DNA of 64,000 bases from Gordonia sp. SL306 (GTDB lineage Bacteria; Actinomycetota; Actinomycetes; Mycobacteriales; Mycobacteriaceae): positions 3,162,001-3,226,000 of the forward strand of contig NZ_CP113063.1 of assembly GCF_026625785.1 (NCBI RefSeq). The letters run 5' to 3'. The first letter of the stretch is position 1; every line of letters starts with the position of its first letter. Under the pieces are notes generated by a model. The model searched no databases and was not told the origin of the DNA. It saw only the letters and a list, made by a program, of their open reading frames with translations. The translations under genes were made by a program, and so were the position numbers. This document shows, piece by piece, positions 34,090 to 42,498 of this stretch.

Positions 34090-34097
34090 CGACAGGG

Positions 34098-34145
34098 CGA
34101 GACGATCTCGTATGTATCAGAGCCAATCGGCTATGGATCGTCTCG
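34098..34145. promoter_or_regulatory. Inverted repeat in the AraC/NmrA divergent promoter
   Basis: CGAGACGATC (34098-34107) and GATCGTCTCG (34136-34145) are perfect 10-bp arms with a 28-nt spacer. Their centres are 38 bp apart, close to 3.6 helical turns. Candidate AraC-type half sites in inverted orientation. Confidence 0.5.
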
Positions 34146-34168
34146 GTCGAGCGCGGTGAACTGAATGC

Positions 34169-35029
34169 ATGAACCAGAACACGAACCACCCGGAATCAGC
34201 ACCCGTCCTCGTCATCGGGGCGACCGGCAAGACCGGCCGCCACGTCGCCGACCATCTCGAGAAGAGGGGTCGGTCCGTGCGCAGAGCCGGCCGGTCCAGC
34301 GCGACGAGATTTGATTGGTCCGAACGTTCGACGTGGGCACCGGCGCTCGCGGGAGCCGGGGCCGTCTACATCGCGTATCAACCCGACCTCATCGTGCCCG
34401 GCGCCGACGACGACATCGCGGAGCTGGTCCGTCTCGCCGATGCGGCCGGGGTGAGGCGCCTGGTGCTGCTCGCCGGCCGGGGTGAGGCGCAAGCGCAGGA
34501 GGCCGGACGCATCGTGCACGCCGCTCGCGCGGAGTCGACTGTTCTCTCGTGCGCCTGGTTCGATCAGAACTTCTCCGAGGGTGGCTTCGCACCGGAGATC
34601 GCCGAGGGCTCACTGACTCTGCCGGTGGGTGAGGTGGGTGAACCGTTTGTGGACACCCGGGACATAGCGGAGGTGGCGGTGGCTGCCCTGCTCGACGAGA
34701 CGTTGCAGGGCGGTAGTCCCCATGCCGGGCAGACCTACGAGTTGACCGGACCGCGCCTGCTGACATTTGCCGAGGCGGCCGCCGAGATCGGTGCGGCGCG
34801 TCGGCGGACGATCTCCTTCAATCGCGTCGGCGCGCAGGAGTATCGCGATCTGCTCTCCGGCCTCGGGGTCGCGGAGGCGGAGATCGACCTGTTGTCGTCG
34901 TTGTTCGGCACGTTGTTCGACGGTCGCAATGCGCGGGTGTCCGGCGACGTCGCCCGTGTCCTCGGTCGCCCGCCGACAGATTTTGCCGACTTCGTGAAGT
35001 CCACTGTCGGTGAGGCGGTGTCGCGATGA
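34169..35029 (+). CDS. NmrA-like NAD(P)-binding protein
   Basis: A 286-residue atypical SDR: the cofactor loop is VLVIGATGKTGRHVADHLEK, followed by RSVRRAGRSSATRFDWSERS, typical of NmrA/HSCARG and azoreductase-like quinone reductases. No Tyr-x-x-x-Lys is at the usual place. It ends in an ATGA overlap with the DUF1772 gene and is divergent from an AraC regulator, a common arrangement for small-molecule-responsive pairs. It may bind NAD(P)H as a sensor or reduce a quinone-like substrate; I cannot choose between these. Confidence 0.88.
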   Translation: MNQNTNHPESAPVLVIGATGKTGRHVADHLEKRGRSVRRAGRSSATRFDWSERSTWAPALAGAGAVYIAYQPDLIVPGADDDIAELVRLADAAGVRRLVLLAGRGEAQAQEAGRIVHAARAESTVLSCAWFDQNFSEGGFAPEIAEGSLTLPVGEVGEPFVDTRDIAEVAVAALLDETLQGGSPHAGQTYELTGPRLLTFAEAAAEIGAARRRTISFNRVGAQEYRDLLSGLGVAEAEIDLLSSLFGTLFDGRNARVSGDVARVLGRPPTDFADFVKSTVGEAVSR

Positions 35030-35508
35030 GTCAGCTACGCGATGGGATTCTCGTCCTGGCGGTCACCACCGTGGGCCTGAGCGCGGGTCTGTTGTCGGCG
35101 TTCGCGTACGCGGTGATGCCCGGGCTCGATCGCGCCGGCGCGCAGGTCGCGGTGGTCGCGATGCAGCGCATCAACGCCGCGATCCTCAATCCTGTGTTCG
35201 CGCTGATCTTCTTCGGTGGGTTGGTGTTCGGTGTGCTCGGTATTGCGCTGTGGTGGCAGGAGACGACGCTGCGGTGGTGGCTGATCGTCGCGGTCGTCCT
35301 CTACCTCGTGGCCCTTCTCATCACCATGGGCATCAACGTTCCGCTCAACACCCGGCTCGACGGCGCAGGCTCGGTGTCGGCGGCCGACGCACCCACGGTC
35401 TGGGAGGATTTCGTGCGACCGTGGGTGCGGTGGAACATCGTCCGGGCGTTCGCGGCGGTGGCCGGATTCGTGGTCATGCTCGTGGGTCTGGTGCAGACCC
35501 GTGGCTGA
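35026..35508 (+). CDS. DUF1772 (anthrone oxygenase-like) membrane protein
   Basis: A 160-residue protein with four hydrophobic segments: LVLAVTTVGLSAGLLSAFAY, NAAILNPVFALIFFGGLVFG, LIVAVVLYLVALLITMGINV and a C-terminal helix. The conserved Asn-rich part INVPLNTRLD and WEDFVRPWVRWNIVRAFAAV is characteristic of DUF1772, whose fungal relatives act as anthrone oxygenases. The bacterial role is unknown. Translation is coupled to the NmrA-like gene by a 4-nt overlap. Confidence 0.85.
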   Translation: MSQLRDGILVLAVTTVGLSAGLLSAFAYAVMPGLDRAGAQVAVVAMQRINAAILNPVFALIFFGGLVFGVLGIALWWQETTLRWWLIVAVVLYLVALLITMGINVPLNTRLDGAGSVSAADAPTVWEDFVRPWVRWNIVRAFAAVAGFVVMLVGLVQTRG

Positions 35509-35536
35509 TCGGTTCGCAGACGTACTCCGCCCGAGA

Positions 35537-36877
35537 TCAGAAGAGCTGACCCAGGTAGAACTCGGTGCCCTGATCATCGGCACACAGGGCCATCACGCCG
35601 TACGCCTGGCTGTCGGGCTCGGTGATGACCCGGCCACCGGCGGTGACGACCCGCTCGACCGCCGCATCCATGTCGGCGACGTTCCACATCGGTACGGCCA
35701 CGGCCTTGTCGGAACCGCCGGCGATGCCGACCTGCGGGCGGACATCGTCGACCTCCCATCCGTCGTCGATGCGACCGCCGTGGAAGGTCCAGCCGAGCAC
35801 GGCGCCGTAGAAGGCCCGATAGCGCGAGCTGTCGGCGGTGTGCACGGTCAGATACGACATCTCTCCGATTCCGCGGGGATGTTGGTCTGGTCGCTGCTCG
35901 CCGGGGGCGGCGACGTGGACCGAGAAGGCGACTCCCGAATCGTCGGTGGCGTCGAGGACCTGCGTGCCGTCGCTCGAAACCTCGGACACCTCAGTGGCCT
36001 GCCCGCCTGCGGCGATGATGGCATCTCGCGCAGCGTCGAAATCGTCCACCGCATAGACGCAGTAGAGCGTGCCCGAGCCGTAACCGCCGGCGTCCGAGAT
36101 ACCCAGACGGTGACCGAGGTTGGTGACCTGCCGAGTTTCCGGATCGTAGTTCCAGCCGAGCACGGCGCCGTAGAAGCGTGCCGCTCGTCCGGCGTCGGGG
36201 GTCTGCAGAGACATGTAGACGATGTCGCCTGTGCGGATCCGGTTGTCGGTCTGTGCGCCCGTCTTCGACGGACCGGTCAGCATCCACCGGTGGCCGAACG
36301 GGTCGACGATCGTGCCGGTCCGGTTTCCGTAGCCCTCGTACGGCTCACGGGTCACCGCCGCGCCGCCTCGCTCGGCGGCGGCAACAGCGGCGTCGGTGTC
36401 GTCGACGGGCAGCATCAGGCTGACCGATACGTGCCCGGGGCTGGGCGCGCGCAGGCCCATGTCCTCGAACTCGGCGGCGAGATAGATGACACCACCGCCG
36501 ATCTCGAGTTCGGCGTGACCGATGCGTCCGTCGTCCATGACAATCGGCTCGCCGCGCAGGCGTGCGCTGAGGTTGGCGACGTACCAGTCGATGGCCGCGC
36601 GACCGTCGGCGACGGTGAGATAGGGGAGTGCGCCAGGACGTTCGACGGCCGGTTCGGTGGCGTCGGTGGCCGTGGTGTCGAGGGTGCTCGCAGTGCTCAT
36701 GACAACTCCTTGGGGCAGGGTCGCGCCACGCTCGAGTCGGTCCCGCAGCGTGCGGGCGAAGTCGGCGTCAGGCGCGACGGGTTCGGTCCAGCCGGGGGTA
36801 TCGGAGGCCCGCAGGACGACGAGCGGATCGGACGGCGTTGCGCGGCCGCGATTCTCGGTGCTGTTGTACTCGCTCAT
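35537..36877 (-). CDS. Triple VOC-domain protein
   Basis: A 446-residue protein. After a ~60-residue leader (WTEPVAPDADFARTLRDRLE, a segment often seen before VOC domains in actinobacteria) come three glyoxalase-fold units: LPYLTVADGRAAIDWYVANL (from ~70), IVYMSLQTPDAGRAARFYGA (from ~205) and MSYLTVHTADSSRYRAFYGA (from ~325). The first resembles PhnB/DUF-type glyoxalases, the other two the compact RFYGAVLGW type. Metal ligands are not conserved in an obvious set, so it may bind a ligand rather than catalyse. The start overlaps the ECF sigma stop (ATGA). An internal ATG at 36700 would give only the domains. Confidence 0.85.
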   Translation of the reverse strand: MSEYNSTENRGRATPSDPLVVLRASDTPGWTEPVAPDADFARTLRDRLERGATLPQGVVMSTASTLDTTATDATEPAVERPGALPYLTVADGRAAIDWYVANLSARLRGEPIVMDDGRIGHAELEIGGGVIYLAAEFEDMGLRAPSPGHVSVSLMLPVDDTDAAVAAAERGGAAVTREPYEGYGNRTGTIVDPFGHRWMLTGPSKTGAQTDNRIRTGDIVYMSLQTPDAGRAARFYGAVLGWNYDPETRQVTNLGHRLGISDAGGYGSGTLYCVYAVDDFDAARDAIIAAGGQATEVSEVSSDGTQVLDATDDSGVAFSVHVAAPGEQRPDQHPRGIGEMSYLTVHTADSSRYRAFYGAVLGWTFHGGRIDDGWEVDDVRPQVGIAGGSDKAVAVPMWNVADMDAAVERVVTAGGRVITEPDSQAYGVMALCADDQGTEFYLGQLF

Positions 36878-37428
36878 GCGTGACCTCCTCCCCGGGTGTG
36901 GTGGGGTTGGCCGGGCCGGGAATCGGTGTCCGGATAGGCCGCGCGAAAGGCCCGCTTGGCCCGGGTGAGCAGCGCTTCGGTCGCACCGACCGTGCGGTCG
37001 AGGACGGCGGCGCAGTCGCCGACCGGCAGGTCGTCGACATACCGCAGGGTCAGCACCGCACGGTGCGTCGGCGACAGCCTGGCGAGCGTGTAGTGCGCCA
37101 CCATGCGGTCGAGGTGGACCTCCCAGTCGTCGTCGATCGATTCCGGGAGTTGCTCGACGGGCTCGGGTGTCCGCTGCATGATCCGCCAGTGGTCCGCCAG
37201 TTTGTGCCGGGCGACCCCGATCAGCCATGGGGTGGTCGGTCGGGCGTCGTCGTCGCGGCGCACGGTGTCCATCGCGGCCAGGAAGGTCTCCGAGGTGAGA
37301 TCCTCGGCCACCCGCCGATCCGAACATCGGCGCAGCAGGTAGCCGTACACCGCGGGCAGTGCATCGTCGTACACCGCCAGCAGTGCCGGCGCCCCGCCCT
37401 GGGGCGGGCCATCCTGTTCGCCGCTCAC
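36874..37428 (-). CDS. ECF-type RNA polymerase sigma factor
   Basis: A 184-residue sigma factor with region 2 (YGYLLRRCSDRRVAEDLTSE then TFLAAMDTVRR) and region 4 (LTLRYVDDLPVGDCAAVLDR then TVGATEALLTRAKRAFRAAY). There is no anti-sigma gene; instead a triple VOC protein overlaps downstream. ECF factors paired with VOC or other small-molecule-binding proteins are frequent in actinobacteria, so the VOC protein might modulate the sigma factor or be its target (inference). The start is a GTG with weak SD. Confidence 0.92.
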   Translation of the reverse strand: MSGEQDGPPQGGAPALLAVYDDALPAVYGYLLRRCSDRRVAEDLTSETFLAAMDTVRRDDDARPTTPWLIGVARHKLADHWRIMQRTPEPVEQLPESIDDDWEVHLDRMVAHYTLARLSPTHRAVLTLRYVDDLPVGDCAAVLDRTVGATEALLTRAKRAFRAAYPDTDSRPGQPHHTRGGGHA

Positions 37429-37503
37429 ATCTTCATCGTCGTTTGTCGGACCCGTTTTCCGACGCCTGATCCGGAAAGAATTTGTCGCAGGGTCGGCGAC
37501 GCG

Positions 37504-38358
37504 TCAGATTCTCGCGGTTGTCGAGGCGATCGCGTCGGCGACCGCACGCGGCTGGTCGAGTGACACAAAGGTGCGCGCATTCGGGACATCGATGAAGCGC
37601 GCGTTCGGGAAGACCGCCGCGAAGCGCCGACCGTGCTCTGGCGTGAAGCACCGGTCGTCGACGCCCCACACCATGGTCACCGGCCGGTCGAAGCGTGCGA
37701 GACGTGGTGTCACCGCCGCGAGTTCGGCCGGGTCGATCTTCTTCAGGAATGCGATGAAGTCGTCTCGGATGCGGGCGTCGGTGCGCAGCGGCTCGAACAC
37801 CGAGAGCGTCAGATCGGGATCGGGATCGACGAGCAGCAGGCCGACGCCCAGCGGCGAGTGGCGTAGCGCCGTGATGCGCATGCTCTCGACCAGTGGCTTG
37901 AGCAGCGCCCGCTGACGCATCAGAGCGAAGTAGAAGCCGAACGGTTGCGGCGGGAACAGATCGAAGGCATCGCAATTGGTGAAGACCAGCGCGCGGACGA
38001 AGTCGGGGTCGGCGTCGAGGGCGAACTGGGTCACCGCACCCCCGGTGTCGTTCGCTACCAACGTCGCGTCGGAGAGGCCGAGTTCGGCGACGAACTCACG
38101 GACGAGTCGTGCCGCGCCCTGGGGGCTGCGGTCGGCGTCCGGGCCCCACGGAATGTGATGGGACCCGAGCGGGAGGGTCGGGGCATGGCACCGGTAACCG
38201 GCCTGCGCGAGGAGTTCGGCGACCGGACGCCACAGTCGATGGTCGACGACCGCGCCGTGCACGAAGACGATTGGTGGGTGCGGCGAGTCCTCGGGACCGT
38301 AGGTCGCATACTCGATGGTTCCGGAAGGCAATTCGATGGTGGTCGTCGTGCTGGTCAT
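37504..38358 (-). CDS. Alpha/beta hydrolase with an Asp at the nucleophile elbow
   Basis: A 284-residue alpha/beta-fold protein. The first strand and oxyanion loop are PPIVFVHGAVVDHRLWRPVA. The nucleophile elbow reads DATLVANDTGGAVTQFAL: Asp, not Ser, as in haloalkane dehalogenases and epoxide hydrolases. A second acidic residue sits in VWGVDDRCFTPEHG. The expected C-terminal catalytic His (usually GHF) is replaced, the sequence being NARTFVSLDQP. So the triad is incomplete and the reaction is uncertain. It is divergent from a TetR gene that probably regulates it. Confidence 0.85.
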   Translation of the reverse strand: MTSTTTTIELPSGTIEYATYGPEDSPHPPIVFVHGAVVDHRLWRPVAELLAQAGYRCHAPTLPLGSHHIPWGPDADRSPQGAARLVREFVAELGLSDATLVANDTGGAVTQFALDADPDFVRALVFTNCDAFDLFPPQPFGFYFALMRQRALLKPLVESMRITALRHSPLGVGLLLVDPDPDLTLSVFEPLRTDARIRDDFIAFLKKIDPAELAAVTPRLARFDRPVTMVWGVDDRCFTPEHGRRFAAVFPNARFIDVPNARTFVSLDQPRAVADAIASTTARI

Positions 38359-38404
38359 GAGCTCTCACCCTCTCGACTAGGCTTATCGTGAACTTACGAA
38401 CACT

Positions 38405-38438
38405 CTGTATGAAAGTTACGTGCAACCTGTATGAAAGT
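38405..38438 (+). promoter_or_regulatory. Two 12-bp direct repeats at the hydrolase/TetR divergent promoter
   Basis: CTGTATGAAAGT occurs at 38405-38416 and again at 38427-38438, 22 bp (two helical turns) apart. The second copy includes the ATG of the TetR gene at 38431. The likely function is autoregulation; repeats in the same orientation are unusual for TetR operators. Confidence 0.55.
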
Positions 38439-39048
38439 CAATCGTCGAACCCAGGCCGAGCGCACCGCCGCCACTCGATCCGCGCTGGTCGCGGCCGGCC
38501 GCGCGCTGTTCGGTGAGCTCGGATATGCCGACGTCGGTACGCAGGCGATCGTCGACAAGGCCGGTGTCACCCGTGGTGCCCTCTACCACCAGTTCAAGGA
38601 CAAACAGGGCTTGTTCGCGGCGGTGTACGACGACGTGGAGCAGGACATCACCGCCGAGGTCGCAGCTCGCGTCGGCGAACTCGCGATCACCGATCCGCTG
38701 TCTGCACTGAAGGCCGGTGTCCGCGTGTTCCTCGAGCGGGTGACAGACCCGGCGATCCACATGATCTCGTTGGTGGATGCACCGTCGGTGCTCGGCTGGA
38801 GCGAGTGGCGGGCGCGTGGCGAAGAGTTCGGCTTCGCGCTGATCGAGGGCATTCTGCAGGCGGCGATCGCTGCGGGGCAGATCGACGACCAACCCACGAG
38901 ACCTCTCGCCCATGTCGCCATCGGGGCCCTCGACGAGTCGGCGCTGTATGTCGCGAGCGCAGCGGACCGGGACGCTGCCACCGCAGAGGTGCTCGTCGTC
39001 CTCGACCGAATCGTCGATTCGTTCGCGGGACGTTCGCAGCAGCGGTGA
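38431..39048 (+). CDS. TetR family transcriptional regulator
   Basis: A 205-residue regulator with helix-turn-helix RSALVAAGRALFGELGYADV then GTQAIVDKAGVTRGALYHQF and KDKQGLFAAVYDDVEQDITA, a well conserved TetR N-terminus. The C-terminal domain resembles the TetR_C_33 group but the ligand is unknown. The ATG lies within a repeated 12-bp element, and the neighbouring hydrolase is divergent. There is no SD. Its stop is about 100 bp before the LLM gene. Confidence 0.92.
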   Translation: MKVNRRTQAERTAATRSALVAAGRALFGELGYADVGTQAIVDKAGVTRGALYHQFKDKQGLFAAVYDDVEQDITAEVAARVGELAITDPLSALKAGVRVFLERVTDPAIHMISLVDAPSVLGWSEWRARGEEFGFALIEGILQAAIAAGQIDDQPTRPLAHVAIGALDESALYVASAADRDAATAEVLVVLDRIVDSFAGRSQQR

Positions 39049-39147
39049 ATCCGAGACGGGGTGGCCTGCGATTTCGTCCGCACCGATGAATTCCGCGTTG
39101 CCCCGTCGTCGATACCTCTGGATCGACCGACTGACAGGAGTCCAGAC

Positions 39148-39954
39148 ATGACGAAGCCGTTTCGATTCGGGGTGGTTGCCCCGCTGAGGACCGACCTGCC
39201 GACGTGGCGCGATCGCGTGCGCCGCGTCGCCGACAGCGGTTACTCGACGCTGCTGGTACCCGACTTCCCGCAGATGCAACCGGCTCCCGGTCCGATGCTG
39301 GCCACGGTGGCGGCCTTGACCGACCTGCGCGTGGGGACGTGGGTCTACGCCTCGCCGCTACGCCCGGCCTGGCTGACGGCGTGGGAGGCGCATTCGTTGT
39401 CGCTGGTGACCGAGGGGCGCTTCGAGATGGGCATCGGCACCGGCCGGCCGGGAATCGAGGACGAGCTCCGCGACAAGGGAATGCCTCCGGTACCACCGCC
39501 GAACGAGCGGCTGGCCCAGATGCGTGAGACGGTGAGGGCGCTGCGGGAACTCGACGGCCCCGACCGCCACACGCCCGTGGCGATGGCCGTGTACGGGCCC
39601 AAGGCGCGAGCGTTGGCGGCCGAGCTCGCCGACACGGTCACGTTCGCGCTGGGGGATCAACCCCGGGGCGAGGTAGAGCGATTGGCACGTGACTTCCGCA
39701 CCGTCGGGGAGGTCGAGCTCGCGCTCGCCGTGCCGGTTGTCGGTGACGACGTCGCCCCGCACATGGCGCCGCCCGACACCGACCCGGCCGCACTTCGCGC
39801 GGCGGACGCGATGACCGTGCTCCCGGACGATCCGGCGGCAGCCATCGAGGAGATCCAGCGGCGGCGAGAAGAGATCGGCTTCTCCTACTTCATCTTCGGT
39901 GCCGACGTGGCCGACAGGTTTGCTCCGGTCGTCGCCGAACTCGCCGGACGTTAG
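39148..39954 (+). CDS. LLM-class oxidoreductase (F420-type)
   Basis: A 268-residue luciferase-like monooxygenase barrel: FRFGVVAPLRTDLPTWRDRV, TLLVPDFPQMQPAPGPMLAT, and LVTEGRFEMGIGTGRPGIED, a typical flavin/F420 phosphate-binding block. It is slightly shorter than the usual 300-340 residues. The start is set by CAGGAG (39135-39140), 7 nt before the ATG, although the frame is open further upstream. Its substrate is unknown. It converges on the DUF5996 gene with 65 bp between. Confidence 0.87.
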   Translation: MTKPFRFGVVAPLRTDLPTWRDRVRRVADSGYSTLLVPDFPQMQPAPGPMLATVAALTDLRVGTWVYASPLRPAWLTAWEAHSLSLVTEGRFEMGIGTGRPGIEDELRDKGMPPVPPPNERLAQMRETVRALRELDGPDRHTPVAMAVYGPKARALAAELADTVTFALGDQPRGEVERLARDFRTVGEVELALAVPVVGDDVAPHMAPPDTDPAALRAADAMTVLPDDPAAAIEEIQRRREEIGFSYFIFGADVADRFAPVVAELAGR

Positions 39955-40019
39955 CCCGGCATCGGGGATGATGCGGGCGGCCGCCGGGGACGCCCGAAAG
40001 CAGCTTCGTTGATCTGTCG

Positions 40020-40931
40020 TCAGCGCTCCAGCGCCTGCCGATCCCAACCTGCCCGGTCGGCGACGACCTCGTAGGTGCTCTGGAGGAACTCGAGCAGTGT
40101 CGCGTCGGGATCGGCCGCCTCTCGAACGGCGGTGTAGGGCAGTACGAACTCACCCAGGTTCTCGTCGAACCCCGCACCAGCCGGCGAGATGGTGGCGGTA
40201 CGGTAACCCGCGGGCTCGGGATAGGCGTACGAGTAGAAGTTGCCCTCGCCGTCCGGCCCGGGCCAGTATCCGGCGCTGCTCACTTCGTGCGAGTACGCCT
40301 CCCACATCACGTGCGGGCCGCAATTGGGAGCTCCGCCTGGGTGTTTGGGCGCTGATCGCCCCGAGAACCGTGTGACGGCGAGATCGCATGCTCCCCAGAA
40401 GAAGTGCGTCGGGCTGACCTTGCCGGTGTACCGCGACCGGAAGACGTCGAACACCCGGTTGATCTGCACCAATGCCTGCCAGAAGCGGTGCGCCGCATCG
40501 GCGTCGTACGCGACATGCTCGCGATCGATGTCGAACGGCACCGCGCCCGGGATCTCGACCGGCATCGCCCAGATGTCGGTCGAGAGTCCGAGTTCGTCGA
40601 GCACGGACATCACGTCTCCGTAGAAGTCGGCGATCGGCCGCGCTGTCAGGGGCACGGAGCGGCGATCTCCCGACGTGGTGGCGACGACGAGTTCGTGGTC
40701 GATGAAGTCGAAGTCCATCGTGAACCCGCGGTGGCCGTGAGGGATGACACCCGTGGTCAGACCCCGCGCCGAGACGTAGAGCACGACATTCCACCAGTGA
40801 CTCATCAACGGCGTGTTCGCCATCCGGACCTTGCCGACGATCTGCGTCATCAGCTGCACGGTGTCCCGCGTGTCGGCCCAGTCCGCCACCGGTATCGACG
40901 GCCACGCGGAATCGGTCTCAGTGGGCACCAT
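40020..40931 (-). CDS. DUF5996 family protein, last gene of the choline operon
   Basis: A 303-residue soluble protein of the DUF5996 family. Landmarks: WADTRDTVQLMTQIVGKVRM, LMSHWWNVVLYVSARGLTTG, FDFIDHELVVATTSG, VSPTHFFWGACDLAVTRFSG and PGGAPNCGPHVMWEAYSHEV. His-rich conserved positions (HWW, GHRGF, DFIDHE, THFFWGACD) suggest an enzyme or metal site, but no function is established. It overlaps the GMC oxidoreductase gene by 14 bp and is thus co-translated with a choline-oxidation operon; a role in that pathway is inferred only from position. Confidence 0.85.
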   Translation of the reverse strand: MVPTETDSAWPSIPVADWADTRDTVQLMTQIVGKVRMANTPLMSHWWNVVLYVSARGLTTGVIPHGHRGFTMDFDFIDHELVVATTSGDRRSVPLTARPIADFYGDVMSVLDELGLSTDIWAMPVEIPGAVPFDIDREHVAYDADAAHRFWQALVQINRVFDVFRSRYTGKVSPTHFFWGACDLAVTRFSGRSAPKHPGGAPNCGPHVMWEAYSHEVSSAGYWPGPDGEGNFYSYAYPEPAGYRTATISPAGAGFDENLGEFVLPYTAVREAADPDATLLEFLQSTYEVVADRAGWDRQALER

Positions 40932-42498
40932 CGGACTCTCCTTCCGAGACCAGCTCCGCGCACCGCTCGCCGACCAGCATCACCGTGATGTTCGGGTTGA
41001 CCGTGGTGTGCGCCGGGAACACCGAGGCATCGGCAACCCGCAGTCCCGACACACCTTTCACGCGCAGCTCCGGGTCCAGTGGTGACATCGGATCGTCGGA
41101 CGGCCCCATCCGGACCGTGCCGACCGGGTGATAGACGGTGTTGTGCGTCCGGCTGATGTAGTCAGCCAGTTCGGTGTCCGTCGTGGCATCCGTACCCGGA
41201 TAGAGTTCGCGCGCAACCCAATCGGACAGCGGTGCGGCCGTCGCGATCTCGCGCGCCGTGCGGATGCCTGCGATCATCACCCGCATGTCATGACCGTCGG
41301 GGTCGGTGAAGTAGCGAGGATCCACGCGCGGTTTGTCGCGGAAGTCTCGGGAGCGCAGCTGCACGGTGCCGCGCGACCGCGCGTGGGTGACATTCGGCGT
41401 GAGGCAGAAGGTGTTCTCGCTGGTGGGATATCCCTGCCGCAGCGTGTGCATGTCGAACGGCACACTGCCGTAATGCATCATCAGGTCGGGTCGGTCGAGA
41501 CCGTCGATGGTGGTGGTGAAGATGCCTGCCTCCCACCACTGGGTGGATTCGGTCGTCATCGGCCGCGTCGTCTCGAAGCCGATCACGCCCTCCGGGTGGT
41601 CCTGCAGATTCGCCCCGACGCCCGGCGAGTCGACCAGTACATCGATCCCGTGCTCGCGTAGGTGGACGGTCGGTCCGATCCCGGACAGCATCAGCAGTTT
41701 CGGGGTGTCGATGGCGCCCGCCGACACGATCACCTCGCGTGTGGCGTGCACCGTGGTGGTGCGGCCGAAGGCATTGTCGGTGATGTCGACACCGCTCGCA
41801 CGCAGACCGTCGCCGGATTGCTCGATGACGATGCGCTTCGCCCACGCCCCGGTGCGCACCGTCAGGTTGGGGCGGTCCAGATTCGGGTGGAGATAGCTGA
41901 CCGACGACGACGCCCGGATGCCGTCGGGACGCCGATTGATCTGGAAGAAGTTGGCGCCGTTGGTCACCGTGGTGCCGCTGTTGAACTCGACACGCGGGAT
42001 ACCGACCGCCTCGCACGCGTCGAGGAGCGCCACGCCACACGGGTCGTTCGGCGGCACGGTCATGATGTGCACCGGACCGCCACGACCGTGGTGGCCGCCG
42101 GGCGCGTCGTTGGTCTCGATCTGCGGGTACAGCCGGTATACCGATTCGGACCCCCAACCGGTGCAACCGAAGTCGCGCTCCCACGAGTCGAGGTCCTCGC
42201 GCGGTGCCCAGAACGCGATACAGCTGTTGTGCGAACTGCACCCGCCGAGCACCTTCGCCCGGGCGTGCCGCATGAAGTCGTTGCCGTTCTCCTGCGGCTC
42301 GATCGGGTAATCCCAGTCGTACCCCGATTCCAGTAGCTCCATCCACCGATCCAATCGCAGGATGGCATCATCGCCGACATCCGACGGACCGGCCTCGATG
42401 AGACAGACCGTGACAGCCGGGTTCTCGGACAGCCGTGAGGCGACCGCTGCGCCTGCCGAGCCACCCCCGACGACGACATGGTCGAAGGTGTCGGTCAT
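40918..42498 (-). CDS. betA: GMC oxidoreductase, choline dehydrogenase-like
   Basis: A 526-residue flavoprotein. The FAD-binding start is FDHVVVGGGSAGAAVASRLS; VLGGCSSHNSCIAFWAPRED is the GMC signature 1, IVSAGAIDTPKLLMLSGIGP signature 2, and the catalytic His lies in NTVYHPVGTVRMGPSDDPMS with VADASVFPAHTTVNPNITVM at the end. The enzyme oxidises choline to betaine aldehyde at the expense of FAD. It sits between an aldehyde dehydrogenase and DUF5996 with 4-nt and 14-nt overlaps. The symbol is by homology and operon context. Confidence 0.9.
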   Translation of the reverse strand: MTDTFDHVVVGGGSAGAAVASRLSENPAVTVCLIEAGPSDVGDDAILRLDRWMELLESGYDWDYPIEPQENGNDFMRHARAKVLGGCSSHNSCIAFWAPREDLDSWERDFGCTGWGSESVYRLYPQIETNDAPGGHHGRGGPVHIMTVPPNDPCGVALLDACEAVGIPRVEFNSGTTVTNGANFFQINRRPDGIRASSSVSYLHPNLDRPNLTVRTGAWAKRIVIEQSGDGLRASGVDITDNAFGRTTTVHATREVIVSAGAIDTPKLLMLSGIGPTVHLREHGIDVLVDSPGVGANLQDHPEGVIGFETTRPMTTESTQWWEAGIFTTTIDGLDRPDLMMHYGSVPFDMHTLRQGYPTSENTFCLTPNVTHARSRGTVQLRSRDFRDKPRVDPRYFTDPDGHDMRVMIAGIRTAREIATAAPLSDWVARELYPGTDATTDTELADYISRTHNTVYHPVGTVRMGPSDDPMSPLDPELRVKGVSGLRVADASVFPAHTTVNPNITVMLVGERCAELVSEGESDGAH

